From: Artocarpus heterophyllus | Taxonomy: Eukaryota > Streptophyta > Magnoliopsida > Rosales > Moraceae | NCBI GenBank assembly: GCA_025403435.1 | Contig: CM046330.1 | Coordinates: 21,226,239 to 21,290,238, forward strand | Direction: 5' to 3' | Length of the DNA stretch: 64,000 nucleotides | In this document: one piece after another, positions 34,150 through 46,136 of the stretch | Numbering within the stretch: position 1 is the first letter of the stretch | Layout of the letters: every line of letters begins with the position of its first letter | Translations under genes and position numbers: made by a program | The notes under the pieces: generated by a model | The model's input: only the letters and a program-made list of their open reading frames with translations | Database searches by the model: none | What the model was told of the DNA's origin: nothing

Positions 34150-35400
34150 ATAGTTTCTCAAGTGATAGGCATTCCAACGCTTGCTGATGGTGGAACCATC
34201 ATGTTTCTCTAATTTGTAAACACCACCACGTACAATGCCTCAGATTTGATACGAGCCTTCCTAGTTAACGGCAAACTTCCTAGCATTCGCCTCTCGTGTA
34301 TTCTAAAAAATTTGCACAGCACAAGCTCTCTCACTAGAAATCTTCTGTTTTTACTTGGGTATAGTAGTATCTCACAACTGCTTACTGATATTGACCACGG
34401 CAATAAAGAGCATTTTCCTTCTTTTCATCGATCAGATTTAGCGTATCTCTCATCACTTCCTCACTCGTCATCTCAGTTAGAAGGGAGTAGTCAATTCAGA
34501 GGTCTCAAGCGACTACTTCAGTTAGGATCACTGCTTTTATGTAGTAAACAAGAGAAAACAGGGACTTACTAGTTGCTCGCCTTGGAGTCATTTGAAAGGC
34601 CTATAGCACCATCGAGAGTTCTTTGTCTTAGTGACCCTTCCTTACTTCTAGCTTTTTCTTTGAATTTCTAACAATCATGTTGTTTGTTGCTTTAGCTTGT
34701 CCATTTCGCTATGGATACCTAGGAGTTGAAAAGCTCAAGATGATGTCCCAATCATGGCAGAATTTCTTGAAAAAGGTAGAGATGAACTAGGAGCCATTAT
34801 CAATGACAATCTCCCTGGGAACTCTGAACCAACAGATGATGTTTCTCTAAATGAATCTTTCGATATCACGTTCTTTAATATCTACAAAGGCTTCAGCTTT
34901 GACCTATTTAGAAAAGTAATTTGCAAGAATAAGAAGGTATTTTACCTATCTAGGGGCTGGCAAAAATGATTCGACTACGTCCATTGAATGTTTCATGTAC
35001 AGGTATGGCAAACTGATCAATGATAGTTCTTCTTGGTGGATTGCTGGCGCATGTCTCTAGCAACTATCACATTTTTTGATAAAATCTTTCGAGTCGCTCT
35101 GTATTATGGGCCAATAATAACCTTGGTTTTTGATCTTGTTGCATAAGATCATCCTCCCGAATGATTGTCGCATGACCCCTTGTGAACTTCTTGGATCACT
35201 CATACGGCTTTGTCTTTTCCTAAGCATCGGAGGTAAGGACCTGCAATCGACCATTTATAAAGCTTCCCTTCTATCAAGTAGTTTCTTGTTGCTTGAACCT
35301 TGACTTTCTTTGTTACTTGCTTGTCTTTTGGGAGCCACCATCACTTATGTACGTTTCAATTGGGGTCCCCCAGTCATCCCTATGATCGACATTGTTCATC
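34150..35400 (-). pseudogene. Tat integrase, decayed
   Basis: On the minus strand the zinc finger end reads GYYWPIIQSDSKDFIKKCDSC (cut at about 35060). Frame-shifted fragments of the core follow to about 34750, including a match to the usual 'VPREIVIDNG' region with the second catalytic Asp. Several stops and shifts. The carboxy part to about 34150 is barely recognisable. Assigned from order and the finger. Confidence 0.7.
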
Positions 35401-35600
35401 TCCTTTGTCGTTTTGATGCTGGGACGCTCGATGTATTCTAGCAGAATGACTTTCTTTTCTTTCACTTTGACAGACGATCCAAGATTGGCGAGCGTATCTG
35501 CTCTTGAGTTTGACTCGTGTGGTATATGCCTTACTTCAAACCGGTTGAACTAATGCATTAACTTGTTAACAATCTCCAGGTAAGAGATCATCTTGTGATC

Positions 35601-35849
35601 TCAAGCCTCGTACTCTCTAACGACCTGGTTGATGACCAAGGTTAAGTCGCTTTCTACTATAAGCTGGGTAGCCCATGGTGTCCTGGCTAATCTTAAGCTA
35701 GCGATCATGGCTTCATATTTTGCTTCGTTATTGGTTGCTTTGAAACCTAATCTAAAGCTTTGTTCAACTTTCTTGCCCATTGGTGATTGTAGCAAGACTC
35801 CAACACATGAACCTCTTTCGTTGCTAACACCGTCTACTTCATGGTCCAT
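35601..35849 (-). pseudogene. second (archaeal-type) RNase H of Tat element
   Basis: The minus-strand frame holds DGVSNERGSCVGVLLQSPMG, then FKATNNEAKYEAMIASLRLA and LIVESDLTLVINQVVREYEA. The acidic positions (DG, NNEA.YEA, SD) are those of the additional RNase H found downstream of the normal one in Tat-lineage elements, and this is the strongest lineage mark here. The usual Tat form has 'SDSQL' where this copy has ESDLTL. The flanking frame is broken. Confidence 0.82.
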
Positions 35850-36500
35850 GTCTGTAGCTCCTCGCTGCCAGGCTTATATGTTAGTTTTGCTATAAAACCA
35901 ACCAACATATGTACCTTCAAAATGGTTCGAGGCTTGTACTTGATATCAAACTCAGTGAGTTCGACAGCCCACTTCGTCTTATACTTGATATCAAACTTAG
36001 TGAGTTTGATAACCCACTTCGTCAATCTTGCTAAAACGTAAGGTTTGTGCAAAATGGCTTGCATCGGATATGACGAGTGTACTATGATTTGTATGGCCCT
36101 AAAAATATGGTTGCAGTTTGCGAGCGGATATGGGGGGTGTGAGTGTGAGTTTTTCTATAGTGGAGTACCTTGTTTTTGCATCAAGTAGTGTATAACTCAC
36201 GAAGCACACTAGCTTTTGAATCAAGTCTTCCTCCTTGACTAGTGCAGAATTGACTACTGTTTCTAAAACTGCCAAGTAGAGATACAACGGTACTCCATCC
36301 TTTGCTTTTGATAGGATTGGCAGAGTAGAAAGGTACCTTTTCAAGTAGTAGAAGGCTTGCTCACAGTGGTCACTTTATTCAAACTTTGTATTATTCTTAA
36401 GCAATTGAAAGAATGGCAAACACTTGTTCGATGAGCGAGTTATGAAACGGCTGAGAGCTGCGACTCGCCTAGTCAGCTTCTGAATTTCTTGTTTGCTTTG
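35850..36500 (-). pseudogene. RT-linked RNase H of Tat element, with internal duplication
   Basis: The minus strand reads RYLSTLPILSKAKDGVPLYL, then LVKEEDLIQKLVCFVSYTLL and STIEKLTL, followed by the connection region TKWVIKLTKFDIKY. That last segment is duplicated in tandem (a 45-bp repeat at about 35937-36030; second form TKWAVELTEFDIKYKPR), which adds 15 codons in frame. Stops separate the pieces. Confidence 0.78.
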
Positions 36501-37640
36501 AGTTGATGGCATAAGTTGGAAAATTTTTATTTGATTTGAATTCACCTTGATCCCCTACTTTGTTACAAGATTTCTAAGGAACATTCTACTAGTGACCCTG
36601 AAAGTACATTTCTTTAGGTTCAACTTCATGTTATACTTCCTTAGCACATAAAAGCATTCTTGTAAATGCTGCATAAGAAGGTGAGCTTGTAAAGATTTTA
36701 CCAGCATATCATCAATATAAACTTCCATATTCTTACCATTTTGTTCCCCGAACATCATGTTGACAAGTCTCTAATAGGTTGCTCTAGCGTTCTTTTAACC
36801 CAAACCGAATGACCTTGAAGCAAAAAATTCGATGCTCGATGATGAAAGCAGTCTTCTAGCTGGAGAATGCATCAAGAAAACTTAGGACTTCGTGGCTAGT
36901 GGTTGCATCGACGAGGTGATTGGTAGGTTGTAGATAGTTGTCTTTTGAGCAGGCTTTATTCAAGTCTGTGAAGTCTACCCACATTCGCCACTTTCCATTC
37001 TTCTTTCTTACTATCACGATGTTCACAAGCCAATCCGAGTACTAAACTGGCCAAATGAACCCTACTTCTAATAGACGCTTGACTTCCTCTTTCACTTTAT
37101 TATTCCATTCGACCCCTAGTTGTCTTCTTTTTTACAGCACGGGCAGATGGTTTGGATCAGTATTGAGCTAGTGGGTGATAATAATTAGGTCAATCCTAGG
37201 CATATTTGCATAAGACCATACAAAATAGTCTTTATTAGTCTTTAAAAAATCAACTATACCATATTTTACATCTAGATCGAGATACGACCCAATATTCACT
37301 TCCAACGCTTGTATTTGGAGTCAATCTACACTTCATCCAATTGTTCAAGCATTGGCTCCCCTCGCTCTTTAATATTGGACCCACTCAATGGGGTCATCTA
37401 TAGTTGTCGTAAGGCTAGCTTCTTTTGCTTCAATTGCCGTTAGATAGCAGCCTCTGGCCATGTCTTGGCTTCTTTGAATTTCCCTTATTCCACGCTTCAT
37501 CAGGAATCAGATTCGCTTGTGGTAAGTGGATTGGATTACTTTCATCGAGTGTATCCATGGTTGCCTAAGGATGATATTGTACCCAAAGGGGCAATCCACG
37601 TCGAGAAAATTTGTTATCTTGTTTTCTCCTACAATATAGA
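36501..37640 (-). pseudogene. reverse transcriptase of Tat element, decayed
   Basis: From right to left on the minus strand: EEVKRLLEVGFI and KKNGKWRMWVDFTDL (about 36960-37100), then KNMEVYIDDMLVKSLQAHLL with the catalytic Asp pair intact (about 36690-36745), then MKLNLKKCTF. Several stops and a Trp/stop change interrupt it. The VYIDDMLVKS wording is typical of plant Tat/Athila RT. Confidence 0.82.
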
Positions 37641-37649
37641 CTGGTAATT

Positions 37650-38021
37650 TTATTCTTCCCAATGCCATAGTTTCCTTTTCATTGATGCTACCAATGTGGT
37701 GGTAGATTTTTCTATCTCTTTCTCATCGATGTCCATTTCTCTTAATGTCAAGAGAAACAGAATGTCCACCAAGCGCCTATTATCAACGAGTATCCTCCCA
37801 ATTTTGCAATTTGCGACATTGAGCTTGATCATCAAAGGGTTGTCATGTGGCCTATCAAGCCCTGACACTCCATCGCTATGAAATGAAATAGAGTGCTCTC
37901 CAAACTCTTCTGCCGTCGAACTGGTTGTCACCTGATTCACTCTTCTCTTATTGGCTTTTATCTGGTTAGTGGAGTCTCTGCTATAAACCAAGCCCCCATA
38001 AATGGCTCCGATTACTTTCAT
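37650..38021 (-). pseudogene. protease region of Tat element
   Basis: Minus strand: IGAIYGGLVYSRDSTNQIK, HDNPLMIKLNVANCKIGRIL, then the active-site region VDNRRLVDILF. Family members have Asp-Thr-Gly here; this copy has Asp-Asn-Arg, so the catalytic turn is destroyed. This stretch of 123 codons has no stop. Confidence 0.75.
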
Positions 38022-38289
38022 GATAGGCGGTGGTAGTGGAGTCTTCTCATGGCTTATCCATTCTTCGGCCTACTTTGCTCGCAGTCTAGCCCATATGTTT
38101 GTCTTTCGCATTATGATAGGTACTCCATCAAATGCCCTTTCTTTAGCAATTCCACAATCTCAGTTTGTAAGGCCTTACAGTCGATCGTCAATTGTTCAAT
38201 GTCTTGGTGGAATTCGCAATAATTTGTCTAGTCGCAGGACTAGTTCGGGGCCATTTTATTTGGCCACTTGACATAGTCCTTGCTTTCTA

Positions 38290-39718
38290 GCTGGGCAATC
38301 AATTCAATCGAGGATATATTTAAGTCATACCTCGGTGGCAACAATGGCTTGCTCCTCCTTGTGGTTTTTGTTCTTTCTTCTTCCATTCCCTTCTTGGAGG
38401 TGTTCTAGTTGGTCTTCTTCACTCTAGTCGTGTCTTTGGTTGTCTTTCCACTCTTTTGTTTTACTCCTTATTCCTCACTAGTTCTCGCTCGCAATGTTCA
38501 TTTTCCTCTTCGAGGTCAATCCACTCGTTGGCTCTATTCAGGGCCTCTTAAATCGTCTACATGTATTTTGAGTAGATGCTATTTTTGATTAAGAACGTGT
38601 GCAATAGTCCTTTCTTCAAAGCCTCTTGAGCCATTTTGTCTTCCAAATTCGAGATCTTTAAAATTGCTTTGCTAAACCTCTTAGTGTAGGCCCATAATGA
38701 TTTCCTAGGCTCTGAATCATCGACTAGAGGCATTTGGTCATTTTGGCCATTTTGATGTGCACAGAGTAGGCTTTGACGAAAGAATCCTCTAACTGCTGGA
38801 AGCTATCAATTATTTCCATGGGCAAATTGTTGAACCATCTAAAGGAAGGTCCTCTCAAACTATGCACGAACAGCTTGCTCATCATCTCATCCAGTATTGG
38901 ATCAGGGATGTTTGTTGCACTGACAACATTCTTGTATTGGAGGAGGTGATCTTTTAGGTCTACAGTTCCATAGAATAGTTCAAACACAAGGTTCCCATAC
39001 TTTGGAGGAACGACAGAAGTAATCCTCCTTGCAAACGGGATTTCGCGTATATTCTGCAAGATGTCATTGAGTGTTAGGGTCTTGCTTGTAGCCTTGGTTA
39101 TTTTCAGGTCGATCTTTTCCTTGACTAGCCTGGTATTCTGATTGAGCATATCATACATCATCTGTCAGATGGCCTCTGTAGTTAACAAGGCCAGACTCAG
39201 GATGGTTTCACCCTGTGTTGTTTGCTTGCTTTCTTTGTTCTATTGTTTGAATGCTTGTGGATCTTGTCTAATGACTTGCGGAGCATTCGTAGCTACCATA
39301 GTTGTTTTCAGCGCTAGCGCCATTGTAGTTGCTGCAGCCATAGTTACTACTTTAGGTGTTGAGTTGTGTACAGCGGCTACATCCTTCCAATGGGGCTATA
39401 GGAGGGTTGTTGCTTGGTTGAAGGTGGTATCTAGTACTACCACTGTGTTGTAGTCTTTGTTCGAAATGTTGAATACCTAAAATAAGGGTAGTAGTACGAG
39501 TAGGTTTAGAGGTAAGACTTTGGTGGCTGATCTAGCTCTTGAGAGCATTGTTTTCACTGCCTGTGCTTCTGGGAACACTTTGCTTATTCACGAAGCAGCT
39601 TCTTTAGTATTTCAACTTTCGCAGCAAGAACATCAATCTACTCATCTCCTTGAGACACAGTCTGTGTTTCTTCATTCCGCTCGTCGTGTAGATTTTGGTG
39701 GTCTGTGCTATTTGCCAT
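38290..39718 (-). pseudogene. gag of Tat element, decayed
   Basis: The likely start ATG (minus, 39718) gives MANSTDHQNLHDERNEETQT. The gag domain is clearest at 38724-39161: VPPKYGNLVFELFYGTVDLK, LRGPSFRWFNNLPMEIIDSF and FVKAYSVHIKMAK. The same protein is encoded, also broken, by the second Tat element at 48896-50058. Stops and shifts occur through the amino part. Confidence 0.8.
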
Positions 39719-39765
39719 ATTTGATGCTAAAGCTTTCAAAATCCTCGACTTGGCAATCTGAAGAC

Positions 39766-39782
39766 CCCACGATGGGCACCAA
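39766..39782 (-). other. primer binding site of Tat element
   Basis: Minus strand TTTGGTGCCCATCGTGGGGT, a few bases inside the 5' LTR. It matches the TGGCGCCCACCGTGGGG-type site common in Tat elements; the second Tat copy has TGGCGCCTACCATGGGGC. Confidence 0.75.
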
Positions 39783-39790
39783 ACCATAGA

Positions 39791-40570
39791 TGTTGAATCT
39801 ACAATTTAATGCAAACAGATTAGCACTCAATTTGATATTTGCTATTTACGAGTTTGAGCTCTCAAACCACTATTGTTAGGATCTTTCTAGCTTCCAAAAA
39901 CAAGATCGAAATACTTGTAGAATGAATTAAATTTCAAAATACTTGTAGAATGAATTAAATTAAAGCTATAAATAATCAAATAATATAGTAAAAGTAAATG
40001 ATACCACACACGAGATTTATAATGGTTCACTCTATAATGAGAGTTACGTCCACTGTTCTTCACTATGATGAATAGTTTGATACAGGTTACAAAAAGTTTA
40101 GAGAATTGGTATGAAAACAACAACAATTTCTGCATAATTTTTGTAAGTTCCTTCTTGTCAGCAATGAAGCTACTGCTACCATTTATAGAGATTGCTACAT
40201 GAGATTGTGGCTTCAATCTTATAGAAGGAGTGGGCATAGTAGTGCTTCCCATTTCGTGGCTTAGTATGTATCGCCTGGTAACTATCAAGTATTGCATATT
40301 GATTCCATTGAATCGATGTTTAACAAATTCGCAACAGTGAGAAATGTATAGATTCTCATAAAACCAAACGAATATCAACTGCAATCAAACCACAACTATC
40401 GAATCGATCGATGTCTCAAGTTGACCAAACAATGAGCAAGTGATGCTTACGATAACAATCTATCTTGAATCAAACACTCTCATTAGACTCGATTTACTTT
40501 AACTGCAATTTAGATTTCACATTTTAGACTTTTTCTGAACAATTTGGGCCCAACCAAATCCACCTCAACA
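39791..40570 (-). repeat. 5' LTR of Tat-type element
   Basis: 780 bp. On the minus strand it starts TGTTGAGGTGGATTTGG and ends ATTCAACA. It ends 673 bp upstream of the start codon of the host gene but transcribes away from it. Confidence 0.85.
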
Positions 40571-41243
40571 ATCACCAAAAAGAAGAAAAAGACAAAACTA
40601 TTCGCGTTTTTTTCTTCGAGTAAAAATATCATCCTTGCGTTGATCCTAGATCTTTCAAAAATAAATATCATCTTAATGTCTATATCAAGACCATCAAATC
40701 ATTTTGCTCATAGTACAGACCAGATTTGTTTTAAAAAAAAAAAAAAAAATCCCTTCTATCGTTCCCATCAAGCTTGAAATTCAATCAAGCATTGTTCTTC
40801 TTCAAATCTCGTCGTCATATCATTCATTCCTCTTCAACATCGTCCGACAAAAAGATTTTCTAAAAAATTTCCATTTCCCTTCGATCTTTTTAGGGCCAGT
40901 GGTTTATTTTCGCTAATACTGTTACGCCGTTGAGCTGAAATTGAAAATAACTCTGCTCTTGGGCTTTCATCATTATCATAACTTTATTTCTTTTTTTTTT
41001 TTGTTTTTAAATTATCAGTTCGTAGTCATAATAATCAAACTATAGACATTAGCTTTGTAGGGAGAAGATAGATGATCAAACTATAGTCATAATAACTCTG
41101 CTCTTGGACTAATACTGTTTTTTTTTTTATTTCTTGTTTTTTTTTTATTTCTTTTTTTTTTTGTTTTTAAATTATATGTCTCTGCTCTGGTTTTGACTTT
41201 TGACTTTTTCCTTTCACCCATTAGCTTTGTAGAGAGAAGATAG
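40571..41243 (+). promoter_or_regulatory. upstream region of the host gene, with a tandem duplication
   Basis: T-rich. A segment is present twice: CTCTGCTCTTGG at 40951 and 41096, GTTTTTAAATTAT at 41003 and 41163, ATTAGCTTTGTAG at 41048 and 41220. The duplication includes the start codon, so a second ATGATC occurs upstream at 41072 and opens a four-codon uORF ending TAG at 41084. No clear TATA box seen. Confidence 0.65.
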
Positions 41244-44200
41244 ATGATCACGACTTGGAAAGCTGCTTCTCCTGCTTCAACGTCTCTGATCACGGCCTCT
41301 TCTCCTTTCGCCTCAAAGAATCAACCGTTCAATCGCCAGTCTTGCTTGGGTTTCCATGTGCTCTGCCGCGGCGGATCCTTCTCGGCCTCCTCCTCATCCT
41401 TCAAGATAGCCAGCCACCTCAAGTTTTCCCTCCACGACGCTCTCGATTCTTCTGGAATCCAAACTTCCCATGCCAGGGTCTGTTGGAATTATGAATTATC
41501 TTTTTTTGGGTTTTAATGAAGTTATCTTCTTCTGAATTTTGTGACTGGTTACAGAATTAAATTTCTTACCACAAGATAACAATTTCGATATTTTTCCCCT
41601 TGGATACTGTGCATTTTTCTTGAAATGGACGCTGATTTCGTCTCTCTGTTTGATTTGTTTCGTTGAAAATTTTATAGATTCGTGATGATAAGCTATTTCC
41701 ATTTGTTTTATTCATTAGTTTAAGCTTATAACCTTGAAATATCTTTCTTTTAGTTTCTGTTGTTCAATTGCATTTCTCGACAGTGTTTAGATCCAATCGT
41801 GATAAAAGAGTTTCATGACACGGCATAGTCTCGAATATAAATTGTTTAGTTAAAAGGCTGCAATAAAACACTAATTTCTGCTTTATGGAACTCGTGTTTC
41901 GACATGTGTGCATTCATGATATTCACAAATAATTTTTTCATTCTATCGTCGCTTGTGTTTTTTATTCCCACTTGTAAATCATATGTGTCGCACGCTACAA
42001 GGTGAATTTGTTGGCAAAAAATTTTGGCTCTCTTTATTTTCAAGTACTAGAGAGTTTTTTTCCGCTGTCTGGTGTTTTCGTGCGTCTTTGGAGTGTACTG
42101 AGTTTGAATTGAGATTTTAATTGTTTTGTGAAAATCGGGTGCATTTCCGATCATTGAACAGGAAGCTAGGGAAGGATTCTGTTCACAGATTCAGACACTT
42201 TCTGACATAGAGAGAGAAACAGGCATTAGCATCAATAGATGTGTTGATTTGGGAAAAACAGCCCTTTACATAGCAGCAGAGGATGATTCCCTCTCGTCTC
42301 ATTCGTCTGTTCCACTCCCTGTGGATGCTTTCATTGACAGATTGGATGATCTTTCAATGTGTTACTTCTCTCATTACAGCTCCTCGTTTAGGTGGTCGCC
42401 TGAGAATTTCTTTGAAAGTTTAGAAAGCTATTTGTATGAGAAGAAGGTATACTTGTTGATTTTATTCACAAGTAAACTGCAAATTCTGTCAGAAAACAAA
42501 ATGTAGTGGTCGACTTAATTATACTATGTGCTAGTTGACAGGATGAACGAGTTCATATTTTGATATATTGTTTCATTCATGTCATTATGATAACAGTTAT
42601 ATTGTCTCATTATTGGATAATTTCATGGAAACTTATTTGGTTTTACCCGGTAATACTGCTGCAACTTTGTAATTCATCTTTAAAAAATTCTGCATGAAAA
42701 ATTTGGCTTAAGATATACATCTGGTAACTAACATTTTGTCAGAGTTAAAACTGTATGTCTGAAGCATCATGCACCAAATGTTTGTTAGAAAGGGTATTTT
42801 TTATTATGCTTTAGTCGGAAGTTTAGCCCTTTATTTAATTGTCTCTGCCTTTGCTTGAATTCTTTCTCGTTTCAGGGTTTCCAAAGAAGCAGTGTGGAGT
42901 ATCAATTAGAGCCGTGAGCTCTTTATCTTCACTCGGTATCGGATCTCTTGCTCACATGCTTCACACAGTGTCTTTGTTATTTATTTCTAACTTATTTCTC
43001 AAACAATGCTTGCTATATATGGTCGTTTGTTTCAATAATTTATCTTACTCTTCAAACAGGTTTTGACTCACCGTTCAGGATCCACAGCAATGCTTTCACT
43101 TTTGTTCTCAGAGATTCTTAAAATGCTCCGTTTATGGGGCCTTTTGGATTTCGATGCAGAAATATTTGTTCCTCACGATCTTCATAGTCTTCCCAGAGGT
43201 TACCATAAACAGAAAAGTAAGGAATCTGACCAAGCACACATAATGACATCACAAGCCCTGCTGGTGGAGGTGACCATTTTTTCTCTGAATGCATTTTATC
43301 TTCTTTTTAGATGTTTGAGTGATTTATGTCACTATAATTATGTTGGTTTAACTTTGATAAAGTACCTAATATTGTGCATATTGCTGGTTATTTTTAAGGT
43401 TGATGAGGTGGTTTCTTCTCTACTGCTTGTATTTTAGGTATTCGTTTTTGTTGAAGACAGTTTTTTGGCTAGTGCTTGTATTTTAGGTTCTCTTTTTGGC
43501 TAAAGAGAGATTGTTTATCTTTTGTTCTCTGCAATTTGTTTCTTCTGTAAAAAACTTTGGGTTTCCAATCAAACAATGGTATTTGTTTCTTTACCTTGCC
43601 ACAAGGGGGAATAATTTCTTCCTTACTCCTTATTGGTCGCGTATTCAAGGCACGAGTGGGCATGCTGAGACCTAGGAGAGGCTGATTTTAGTGTCAAGTT
43701 AGTTTGCTTAAGATATTTAATTGTATAAAATATGAGAAAATTCTTGCAACAATCATAGAGTACTTTTGATAATAGTTTCCTTTTTTTTTTTAAGAAAAGA
43801 AAAAAAAAAGGAAAAATAGTCATTTCCTTTTGTCATTCGTACATGTTTATTGCAAATTTGGGGTTGCAATATTTTTCATATATACATGCAAGTGTGCCAC
43901 ATATCCAGCTTCGACGTGGTCCTCATAGTTGATCATTGCCTGCAGATATTGAGAAATTTGAAGGATGCTTTCTGGCCATTTCAAAATGATAGCACAGGGA
44001 GTTTGTTCTTAAGGGCTGCACGTGCTGCTAACTGTGTCGATAGACCAAACATTTATGAGGATAGGTAATTCAATTAAATAGGAATGCAAAATGCATAAAA
44101 TTTTGTTTCTCATTTTTTTTCTTTTTTGTTGTAAATTGGTCAACTACTGAATCACTGAACTCTTACAAAGCCCTTTTATATTTTTTATGCTTTCCCTATG

Positions 44201-45169
44201 TATTTTTTTTGTCTTTTTTCAAGAGGTGTTCTGTTCTGTTACTGGTGCACTTTGCCTTCTGCAGTGGTTCTCAGCTTGCATCTGCTAAGGCTGCTCAACA
44301 GAGACTAGAACATGGTGTTTGGACTAGTGTACGCTTTGGGGATATGAGGCTCACATTGGCTGGTTTGAAATAAACTTAACCTTTCCAAATATATTCTAGA
44401 GAATGACATGTTATATAATTTCTTGTTGCCTGTTAAGCCGAGGGACAAACATGAGATGACTAATGCGTTGGGCTAATCACCATCATTTTGCCTGGCAGGC
44501 TTGCTTTATATGACTATTTAGCCACTCAAGAAGTCCCAAAATAACTAGTCTATTTTAAATTTTAAAAATGAAAAATAACTAACTTCAGCCTTGCGCTTGC
44601 CCTCAATCATCATGACCAAGAGAAAGAAAACCATCTTCATTTATTTATCTTCCTTGGCTATAGTTATAGTCCTCTGTATTCTACTGCCTTCCTGGGTTTT
44701 ACGTTGGATGTTTTAAATCATTGCTATTTTCTTTGACTTTCTCCCCATTTTTTCCTTGGTACTTATTTTTTGTTGAAACATCATTCTTACAGCTTGTGAA
44801 CGTCTTATCCTCTTAAAAACTGATGCAAAGGAATTGAGAGATTACAGCAGTCTTCTCTACCAATGTGGATTTTATGAGCAATCGCTGGAATATCTAAAGT
44901 TGTATCAGGAATCACAGGTTATTTCTCCTTCTCTTGGATATGTTTTGTGACTTTTGTACATCTCCACTTATCTAAAATTCATTCCAACACCACAGAGTTC
45001 TTCCCTGCAAAAACCATCATCGGATTGGTTGAGCAGTTTGGAGGAAGATGCTACGGAGACATTGAAGGTGCGCCTCAATCTCATAGCCATGGAGGAAGGT
45101 TGGAGCAGTCTTTTGCTCGGAATTTTCTTGGTAATAACTCAGAACCATGGTAGTAGAGCTTTATGTTAG
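41244..45169 (+). pseudogene. SirB1/transglutaminase-like plant gene, eight exons, probably disrupted
   Basis: Exons placed by GT-AG sites and phase: 41244-41477, 42162-42446, 42876-42935, 43060-43269, 43946-44064, 44265-44362, 44793-44917, 44996-45169 (1,305 nt, 434 residues counting through one stop). The amino end (MITTWKAASPASTSLITASS) is Ser-rich and looks like a plastid transit peptide. The body (CVDLGKTALYIAAEDD, VPLPVDAFIDRLDDLS, VLTHRSGSTAMLSLLFSEIL) resembles the SirB1 amino-terminal, transglutaminase-like fold; the end (CERLILLKTDAKELRDYSSL, CGFYEQSLEYLKLYQ) resembles its TPR-like tail. Biochemical role unknown. Exon 3 has an in-frame TGA at 42915-42917, between LEP and ALYLHS, most simply an old CGA. 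In exon 8 another frame reads SFARNFLGNNSEPW then stop, suggesting a late frameshift. Either the gene is dead or the sequence has two errors. Confidence 0.65.
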
Positions 45170-45600
45170 TCTCACTCGACAGTACGTACTAGGTTTGACT
45201 ACATTCATGTAAAGGAGAAGATTCTGGTTTTAAACTTAATTGTACCATAAAGAGTAGCAGATGATCGACGGAGCCTGCAGAACTCTCTAATGAATTAGAA
45301 GTATGCATTGAGCCTGGAATATATTTAGCCCTACAATACTGTTTAACATGGTATTAAGGGATCTAGAGAGCAGATTGTAGTCCTTTTAAGGGGGATATGG
45401 TAGAGTGCAAATTAGCAACATCGGAGGGCTAAATAACTCCACTTCTGGTGCATCTCTTGTGCGCTTTTGAGTTCAAAGAGCTTTAGTGCTAGTGCGGTGT
45501 ATTTATTAGTTCCTGTATATTACACACCGTAGCTGTAAATTGCTTTTTATTAGTAGAGTGAAATAATAGGCGCAGTGTGAGGTTGTACCCAAGAGTATTT
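45170..45600 (+). other. 3' flank of host gene
   Basis: Presumed 3' UTR and downstream sequence. No further coding exon or definite polyadenylation site can be assigned. Confidence 0.45.
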
Positions 45601-45962
45601 CCAATAAAGTGCCAAATGAGTGCAACAATGCCGAATTTTGGCATTTGACTAAGAAAATCACTCTTCAATGTAGTGTTATGCTTGGTACTAAATTTTGCAA
45701 ATGCCATATATGGTGAGTTTAACGCCAAGGATAAACATTTACCAAATCTTAGCATTTGATTGTTATTGGTTGATGCAATGTTATTTTTTAGCATTTTCAA
45801 ATTATTTTGAATTTAAGAGATTACTTTTACAACTTTCAAAGATTAATACATTAGAGCACAAATCAGACTCACACATTGGATACGCTATTTTAACACTTTA
45901 GTATCAAATATAGCGTTGGTATTAATATTTGTATTTGTAATGATGTATTTAGAGTTTAATTT

Positions 45963-46136
45963 TTAGTGGCTGTTTGGTAACGGTTCTTACTACAAACTCA
46001 ATTATGAACAATGTAAAGCTTTCATATGATACAGTAACAACTAAAAAAAAAAAATTGCTACAATGTAAAGCTCTCACATGCTATAGTAAAAGTGGTTTTA
46101 ACCAACGGTTTTCACCATTCTTTCAAACACTCTATT
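45963..46136. repeat. possible short non-autonomous DNA transposon
   Basis: About 170 bp, beginning GTGGCTGTTTGGTAACGGTT and ending with CTTTCAAACACTC, weak inverted ends around GTTTG/CAAAC. It contains a diverged direct repeat of ACAATGTAAAGCT plus about 17 bases at 46009 and 46060. The look is that of plant MITEs, but ends and target duplication are not convincing. Confidence 0.3.

Larger units (their letters stand above)
18473..40570 (-). mobile_element. Ty3/gypsy Tat-lineage (Retand-like) element, interrupted
   Basis: Minus-strand element of about 11.1 kb once the nested gypsy (22012-33006) is removed. The order on the minus strand is 5' LTR (39791-40570), primer site, gag, protease, reverse transcriptase, RNase H, a second RNase H, integrase, an 86-bp minisatellite, an ORF in the opposite orientation, polypurine tract and 3' LTR (18473-19264). 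The dual RNase H and antisense extra ORF are marks of the Tat lineage. Target duplication not convincing (ATTGA left, ATCAC right). All genes are decayed. Confidence 0.85.
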
